Below, in pieces: positions 39,708-43,956 of a stretch of 43,956 nucleotides of DNA; the stretch's first letter is position 1, and every line of letters begins with the position of its first letter. The translations under genes and the position numbers were made by a program. Origin of the DNA: CAZJCK01 sp964544635. GTDB taxonomy: Bacteria > Zixibacteria > MSB-5A5 > GN15 > FEB-12. The notes under the pieces are model-generated. The model was not told the DNA's origin, did no database searches, and saw only the letters and a program-made list of their open reading frames with translations. The stretch is taken from positions 1-43,956 of the forward strand of contig CAZJCK010000027.1 in the NCBI GenBank assembly GCA_964544635.1, read 5' to 3'.

Positions 39708-41948
39708 ATGAAAACACTGACCACAACACTATTGATGCTCCTGTTACCGGCGATTGCCGGTATGGCGCAGGAGAAATCGGAGTTCATCAAGGAACTCGAA
39801 GTGAACTACTCGATCCTCAACCAGGACCTGTTGAACAACCCGGGTGAGGTGACCACTGTCAGCAACTTTGTATACGAAAAGGACGTCGCCACCTTTACGT
39901 TTGAGGAGGGTGAGATCTTCCTCTTGCGCTACGTGTGGGATCGACCGACCACCGCCCTGTTTGTCGGCAAGGGCCGGGCCGAGATCCGGATACCGTCGCA
40001 TGTCGAACGTGAATCGATGACCTGCGTGTTGCAGAAGAGTGAATTGATCGGTGAAGCCATCACCACCGAGTTCGACATTTGCTTCATGCGTATCGGCGAC
40101 GATTTCGACAAACGGCTCAGGGAGCAATACAGTTTCGAGACTCGCGAACTGGAATGGAAGACCTTTTCGAAAATCAAAGAGGCGCAGGGTGAAGTATTCT
40201 TCAAGCCGATCATCAATCATGAGTACGACAATTACTTCCAGCTCCTTCGTTCCTGTTACGAACGTTCGGCTGACGGTTATTTCTGGGCCGACTTCGGGCG
40301 GTATGTCTTCAGTTTCGATCCCAACCGCCCCGAAGAGACCTATCTTTCCTACGAGTTCGAGGGGGGCGACATCGATGTGATCGACGGTGTGCGCATGCAG
40401 CGTATGGAAGAGCAGGTATACGTCGACAGTAGCATGTCGAACCTCGATTATCCAACCACGCGTCTCGAAGTGCACGGCCGGTTGGAGTTGGGCGGCCTCG
40501 ACGGTAAGAAACTGGAACGCGGCCAGGCCAGCCTGTCGATCCTGGTGAATGCCGATTCGTTGCGGTTTATGTCGCTGTTCAAACACTTCAACCTGCGTGT
40601 CGACAGCGCCTGGTTCAACGGCGCCCCCACCGACCTGCTCCTGCGGGAGGACTTCGAGTTTGTCGGTGTGGTCCTGCCGGAGTATGTCTACCGCAACGAT
40701 ACGGTCGAGGTCACCCTCTTTTATCATGGGAAAGACTTTGACTACGCCCTGCCGTGGGTTGAAAACCCCGCCCCGGCGATGCACCATGTTGAATTCAACA
40801 TTCGCCGAGACTTCAATTATCTGGTGCCGGGCAAGACCGAAACGCAGGCTACCAACGGCGCCGATCGCTTTATCGCCGCCCCGGACAAACCGATGACAAC
40901 GATGTACTTCCAGCCGTACGCCACCGGCGCCGACACCATCAGCCAGATCAGCAGTATCGGCCTGACGGTGAACATCATCGACCTGGCATCGATCGACAAG
41001 CGCTACTATCCGTCGTGCTATATCCCGGATGACATCTACCGGTCGTCGACAATCAACGCGATCAACTATCTTTCCGAGACCTTCGGTCCGCCGATGGGCA
41101 GTTTCGAACTATGGGTCTACCCGGAGGGGTTCATGAGTATGCCGGGAATCGTGGAACTGCCGCAGGTTGCCTGTGTGCGGGAAGGGACGATGGATGCGGT
41201 GGGCGGCTTCAACCAGCTGGCCGGCCATGCCGTCGCCCGGCAATATTTCGGGCCGCTGCTGCAGAACATGTCATACCGTGAGCGCTGGATCCACCAGTCG
41301 GCGCCGCAGTACCTCTCGCTCATGTTCCTGCAGAACCGTGTCGCCGGCGCCCAGTTTTACTCCAACCTGCTGGCCCGCCGCGACTCAATCTATACGATCT
41401 ATGACCAGGATCGGCAGATGCCGATCGCCGTCGGCGACCGTGCCAACGAAACCTACCTCTCGAACATGGGGATCTGGTTCTGGCACATGCTGCGCTTCCT
41501 GTTTTTTGATCCTGAACAGCAGAGCGTGGCGAAGTTCGACCGCCTGATGCACGAAATCTATGTCACCGCCAACAGCAAACCGTTCACCAACGCCGATGTT
41601 GTGCGCATCGCCGAGAAGCATTACGGTGGCGATCTCGACTGGTTCTTCAACCAGTGGCTGTATGCCACCAACCTGCCGAAGTTCAATGTCGAGTATTCGG
41701 TCGAGGCGCAGGAGGACGGCAGCTATATGGTGCCGGTGCGGGTCGAGACGACCAGCGCGCGCGAGAATTTCACCATGCCGGTATTGATGCGGGTGGAGGC
41801 CGACGCCGGCACGTCAACCTATCATCGCGAAACCGTCACCGCCGGAACTACCGAATTTGTGCTCGGTCCGCTTCAGGCCAGACCGGACAAACTGCACTTC
41901 AACGAATTCTTCAGCGTGCTTTCGAAGGACAATGTAAGTAAGAAGTGA
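39708..41948 (+). CDS. secreted peptidase-M1-like (gluzincin-fold) protein without zinc site
   Basis: 746 residues; ATG start, ribosome site weak. Signal peptide LLMLLLPAIAGMAQ. Residues about 20-420 are beta-rich, like the N-terminal domain of M1 aminopeptidases. Residues about 430-650 resemble the M1 catalytic domain: LPQVACVREGTMDAVGGFNQLAGHAVARQYFG, then RWIHQSAPQYLSLMF, then FTNADVVRIAEKHYGGDLDWFFNQWLY (the usual M1 end block). The zinc motif HExxH-x18-E becomes H507-A-V-A-R511 with Gln530 at the third-ligand place, so only one ligand is left. It cannot bind catalytic zinc in the usual way. A short beta domain ends the protein. Probably a periplasmic or surface binding protein. Confidence 0.82.
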   Translation: MKTLTTTLLMLLLPAIAGMAQEKSEFIKELEVNYSILNQDLLNNPGEVTTVSNFVYEKDVATFTFEEGEIFLLRYVWDRPTTALFVGKGRAEIRIPSHVERESMTCVLQKSELIGEAITTEFDICFMRIGDDFDKRLREQYSFETRELEWKTFSKIKEAQGEVFFKPIINHEYDNYFQLLRSCYERSADGYFWADFGRYVFSFDPNRPEETYLSYEFEGGDIDVIDGVRMQRMEEQVYVDSSMSNLDYPTTRLEVHGRLELGGLDGKKLERGQASLSILVNADSLRFMSLFKHFNLRVDSAWFNGAPTDLLLREDFEFVGVVLPEYVYRNDTVEVTLFYHGKDFDYALPWVENPAPAMHHVEFNIRRDFNYLVPGKTETQATNGADRFIAAPDKPMTTMYFQPYATGADTISQISSIGLTVNIIDLASIDKRYYPSCYIPDDIYRSSTINAINYLSETFGPPMGSFELWVYPEGFMSMPGIVELPQVACVREGTMDAVGGFNQLAGHAVARQYFGPLLQNMSYRERWIHQSAPQYLSLMFLQNRVAGAQFYSNLLARRDSIYTIYDQDRQMPIAVGDRANETYLSNMGIWFWHMLRFLFFDPEQQSVAKFDRLMHEIYVTANSKPFTNADVVRIAEKHYGGDLDWFFNQWLYATNLPKFNVEYSVEAQEDGSYMVPVRVETTSARENFTMPVLMRVEADAGTSTYHRETVTAGTTEFVLGPLQARPDKLHFNEFFSVLSKDNVSKK

Positions 41949-41955
41949 GGCGCGC

Positions 41956-42309
41956 TCACAGCAGCGAGTTGAGAAGCTTTTCGATGTCGGACATCATGAA
42001 CGGTTTGGCCAGGAATCCGTCGGGCGACATACCGCCCTCGGCCTCGACATCGTCCATCGAATAACCGCTGATCAACACCACCGGCAGCTTCGGATACTTC
42101 TGTTTGACTTTCTCAAGAAGCTCCAGGCCGGTCATGGTGGGCATGCGCAGGTCCGTGATCACCATCGAAAAGCTGTGCGTTTCCAGCTTCTCCAAAGCCT
42201 CGGTACCGTCTCCCGCCCGTTCCGATACATAGTCGAACAGCTCCAGCATCTCGGCTAAGAGCGAGGACATGTTCGGGTTGTCATCAACGATCAGAATAGA
42301 TTTGGCCAT
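41956..42309 (-). CDS. stand-alone response-regulator receiver (CheY-like)
   Basis: 117 residues from the ATG at 42307-42309 (GAGG 6-7 nt upstream; an earlier start at 42336 is less likely). A complete receiver: ILIVDDNP (acidic pair), MVITDLRMPTMTG (phospho-acceptor Asp), VVLISGYS (Ser switch), FLAKPFMM (conserved Lys). There is no output domain, so it acts by protein contact. No histidine kinase is nearby. It lies 46 bp downstream of hflX on the same strand, so probably the same transcript. It converges with the M1-like gene. Confidence 0.95.
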   Translation of the reverse strand: MAKSILIVDDNPNMSSLLAEMLELFDYVSERAGDGTEALEKLETHSFSMVITDLRMPTMTGLELLEKVKQKYPKLPVVLISGYSMDDVEAEGGMSPDGFLAKPFMMSDIEKLLNSLL

Positions 42310-42355
42310 AGTTAACCTCACTTGATATATCGGCACCGGAAGCGGGGAACTTAGC

Positions 42356-43468
42356 CTAAGCGTGAGAATTTTCGTGACTTACGGCAGATGACCGGGCGAC
42401 GATCTCGGCCTGCAGGGCAGGCATGCCGAGATCCTTGAGCGCCGAGGTGGTAAAGTACTTGATTTCCCCGTTTACCGGCGGGATGAATTCGGGGCAGGTG
42501 TCTATCTTGTTGTATATCAGCAGGTACGGCAGGTCGCCGGCACCGATTTCGTCGAGCACCAGGCGGGTTTGACGGATATGCTCTTCAAGCTGCGGATCGG
42601 AGCAATCAACCACGTGCAGCAGCAGATCGGCCTCCGACACCTCCTCAAGCGTCGATTTGAACGACTCCACCAGCTGGTGCGGCAGTTTCTTGATAAAGCC
42701 CACGGTGTCGGAAAAGACCACCCGGATCGGGTAGCCGGTCGACATCACCCGAGTCGTCGAATCCAGCGTGGTAAACAGCATGTTTCTTGTCCGGACATCC
42801 GACTTGGTCAGACGGTTGAACAGGGTCGACTTGCCGGCATTGGTGTAGCCGACCAGGGCGACCTTGAACAGGTCCTGGCGACGTTTCCTTTGGGTGGCGC
42901 GCTGGATAGACAGTTTTTCGAGCCGCTCTTTGAGCTTGGCGATTTTAGTGCGGACCATCCGGCGGTCGACCTCGAGCTGCGTTTCGCCCGGCCCCTTGGC
43001 GCCCATGCCGCCGAACTGCCGGGAGAAGTGGATCCAGGCGCCGGTCAGGCGGGGCAGGGTATATTCGAGTTGGGCCAGCTCGACCTGCAGGCGGGCGCCG
43101 GCAGTACGGGCACGGCTGGCGAAGATATCGAGAATGACAATTGTCCGGTCGATCACCTTGGCGTCGACCGCCTTCTCGAGGTTACGCTGCTGTGCCGGCG
43201 ACAGGTTTTCGTCGAAGATCAGGCAGTTCGCCCCCTTGGCTGCCATCTCATCTTTAAGCTCCTGGACCAGCCCCTTACCGATATAGAACGCCGGATCGGG
43301 TTTTTGACGGACCTGGATCCGCCGCCCCATAACTCTGGCGTTGGCGGAGCGGGTCAATTCGGCTAATTCGGCGAGGGAATGTTCGACCTCTTCTCTTTCG
43401 CGCGAAGAACGCGCCAGGCCGACGAGGATGGCTTTCTCGATTTCTTTCTTCGTAAGATCTATTACCAT
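42356..43468 (-). CDS. hflX: ribosome-associated GTPase HflX
   Basis: 370 residues; ATG 7 nt after a strong -10 box, without Shine-Dalgarno. N-terminal HflX domain (RSANARVMGRRIQVRQKPDPAFYIGKG, LIFDENLSPAQQRNLEKA, VIDRTIVILDIFASRARTAGARLQVELAQL, GGMGAKGPGETQLEVDRR) and G domain with G1 GYTNAGKSTLFN, G3 DTVGFI, G4 NKID. It splits stalled or inactive ribosomes under stress. Length is slightly below the ~420 of E. coli HflX because the C-terminal extension is short. Followed by the lone receiver. Confidence 0.97.
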   Translation of the reverse strand: MVIDLTKKEIEKAILVGLARSSREREEVEHSLAELAELTRSANARVMGRRIQVRQKPDPAFYIGKGLVQELKDEMAAKGANCLIFDENLSPAQQRNLEKAVDAKVIDRTIVILDIFASRARTAGARLQVELAQLEYTLPRLTGAWIHFSRQFGGMGAKGPGETQLEVDRRMVRTKIAKLKERLEKLSIQRATQRKRRQDLFKVALVGYTNAGKSTLFNRLTKSDVRTRNMLFTTLDSTTRVMSTGYPIRVVFSDTVGFIKKLPHQLVESFKSTLEEVSEADLLLHVVDCSDPQLEEHIRQTRLVLDEIGAGDLPYLLIYNKIDTCPEFIPPVNGEIKYFTTSALKDLGMPALQAEIVARSSAVSHENSHA

Positions 43469-43475
43469 TCGCTAT

Positions 43476-43504
43476 ATTATACATGAACAGGCGCATTTAT
43501 TCAA
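43476..43504 (-). promoter_or_regulatory. promoter of hflX, likely leaderless
   Basis: Minus-strand TTGAAT (43504-43499), 17-bp spacer, perfect TATAAT (43481-43476), then 7 nt to the hflX ATG at 43468. Transcription should start at or next to the first codon. The best promoter match among the leaderless candidates. Confidence 0.75.
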
Positions 43505-43582
43505 CACGAATCGACATCAGAAGTCTGTAATGACGGCGCCTTGCGGCGCCCTGGACGATAATCTGTCTGAGGGGAGGATTCG

Positions 43583-43648
43583 ATGTTACGTGCTGTTTTA
43601 ATCACACTCATATGTTGCGCCCTGGCAGCAAGCGCAGCCGCCTCTTGA
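43583..43648 (+). pseudogene. orphan signal-peptide ORF, probably the start of a broken secreted-protein gene
   Basis: ATG at 43583 with a strong GGGGAGG 6 nt upstream encodes 21 residues (MLRAVLITLICCALAASAAA plus Ser) and then TGA. The peptide is a complete-looking signal sequence ending in AxA. No mature protein follows in any frame; palindromic repeat sequence does. Best read as a remnant whose downstream part was lost or displaced. A real small membrane peptide is the alternative. Confidence 0.5.
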
Positions 43649-43956
43649 CATCGCCCCGCCCGTACGTGGCACAAGTAGTTTTAGGGAGCGACTGGTGTGG
43701 TCTTTCACGTCTATGCAACGCCCTCCCCGTCCTCCTAATACGTCGTGCCCGCGACGGCGGGCATCTATTACTCTCTTATCCTATCTTTGTCAATCTCCTC
43801 TACCGCCCCGACAATCTCATCCCACGAATCGTTTTACTCTGGGTTGCTCCGCTCATTTTTCGTTGGTCAGGTTCCTTGTGAACCTGACGCTCTGACATGG
43901 TTTGAGTGTTCGTCAGGTTGACAAGCAACCTGACCTACGACTCATCTCCTCATTTC
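43649..43956. other. noncoding, palindrome-rich end of window
   Basis: No gene seen on either strand over this stretch. A hairpin GGCGCC-TTGC-GGCGCC (43535-43550) lies upstream of the orphan ORF. Within this stretch TGCCCGC-GACG-GCGGGCA (43746-43763) is a REP-like hairpin of the CCCGCGxxxGCGGG kind common in bacterial intergenic space. Confidence 0.5.
43866..43934. repeat. pair of inverted 23-bp palindromic repeats
   Basis: Unit 1 (43866-43888) has 9-bp arms GTCAGGTTC and GAACCTGAC around CTTGT. Unit 2 (43912-43934) read on the minus strand has arms GTCAGGTTG and CAACCTGAC around the same CTTGT loop. The ninth pair is C-G in one and G-C in the other, so the stem is kept by paired changes. 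Unit 2 is preceded (minus strand) by GTAGG, as is the palindrome at 13541. Confidence 0.8.

Noticed and set aside
1..43956. CRISPR arrays, insertion sequences, integrases, phage genes, defence islands
   Set aside because: No regularly spaced direct repeats, transposase motifs, phage structural genes or nuclease/helicase defence genes were seen. The NADAR protein alone is not enough to call a defence system.

Overview
The window (about 44 kb, GC-rich, tightly packed) looks like ordinary chromosome from an uncultured Gram-negative bacterium of the FCB superphylum, most likely Zixibacteria or a relative. Evidence for this: a secreted protein ending in a type A (FlgD-like) C-terminal sorting domain, a TonB-dependent receptor with an N-terminal carboxypeptidase-like domain, FadL- and Wzi-type outer-membrane proteins, lipoproteins with clear lipoboxes, and families common in such genomes (DUF169, DUF116, DUF255, DUF6265). 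The phylum assignment is inference. I see no rRNA, tRNA, CRISPR array, transposase or phage gene.

Layout. 1-5.8 kb, minus strand: partial bd-type oxidase subunit I, a NADAR-TPR fusion, a glutamate-receptor-like K+ channel, an HD-GYP protein, a DUF169 protein. 5.6-9 kb, minus: a small winged-helix-like protein, a peroxiredoxin, and a large secreted deacetylase-like protein with thrombospondin type 3 repeats. 9.2-13.4 kb, plus: a clear sigma70 promoter and TPP riboswitch drive a TonB-dependent receptor, followed by a sodium:solute symporter; this is a probable thiamine or thiamine-precursor import pair. 13.7-17.7 kb: greA, a zinc-ribbon protein, reverse transsulfuration genes (cystathionine beta-synthase, cystathionine gamma-lyase/synthase) and a PIG-L/BshB-like deacetylase. 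17.7-20.7 kb, minus: FadL-type porin plus an esterase-like lipoprotein. 21.2-28.1 kb, plus: exopolysaccharide locus (SLBB/Wza-like export protein, HisC-like pseudo-aminotransferase, polyprenyl glycosylphosphotransferase, Wzi-like protein), with two good sigma54 promoters. 28.3-39.6 kb: housekeeping and stress genes (DUF255 thioredoxin-domain protein, GNAT, DUF116, TPR lipoprotein, TM2 protein, coaX, SRPBCC/DinB/YCII group, MFS, Nudix, M24 peptidase, P-loop ATPase). 39.7-43.5 kb: peptidase-M1-like protein, lone receiver and hflX. 43.5-44 kb: noncoding, rich in palindromes, with an orphan signal-peptide ORF.

The most useful observations are: (i) TPP-riboswitch control of an outer-membrane receptor/SSS transporter pair; (ii) paired sigma54 promoters in the polysaccharide locus; (iii) matching GTGA-N6-TCAC (Crp/Fnr-family-like) sites with the same spacing to a -10 upstream of the bd-type oxidase and the peroxiredoxin; (iv) several genes whose promoter -10 box lies 5-8 nt before the start codon, implying leaderless mRNAs; (v) four proteins whose folds are recognisable but whose key active-site residues are replaced (NADAR, esterase, HisC-like aminotransferase, M1 peptidase); (vi) palindromic intergenic repeats with a compensating base-pair change. 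I did not find one large unmistakably new multi-gene system.
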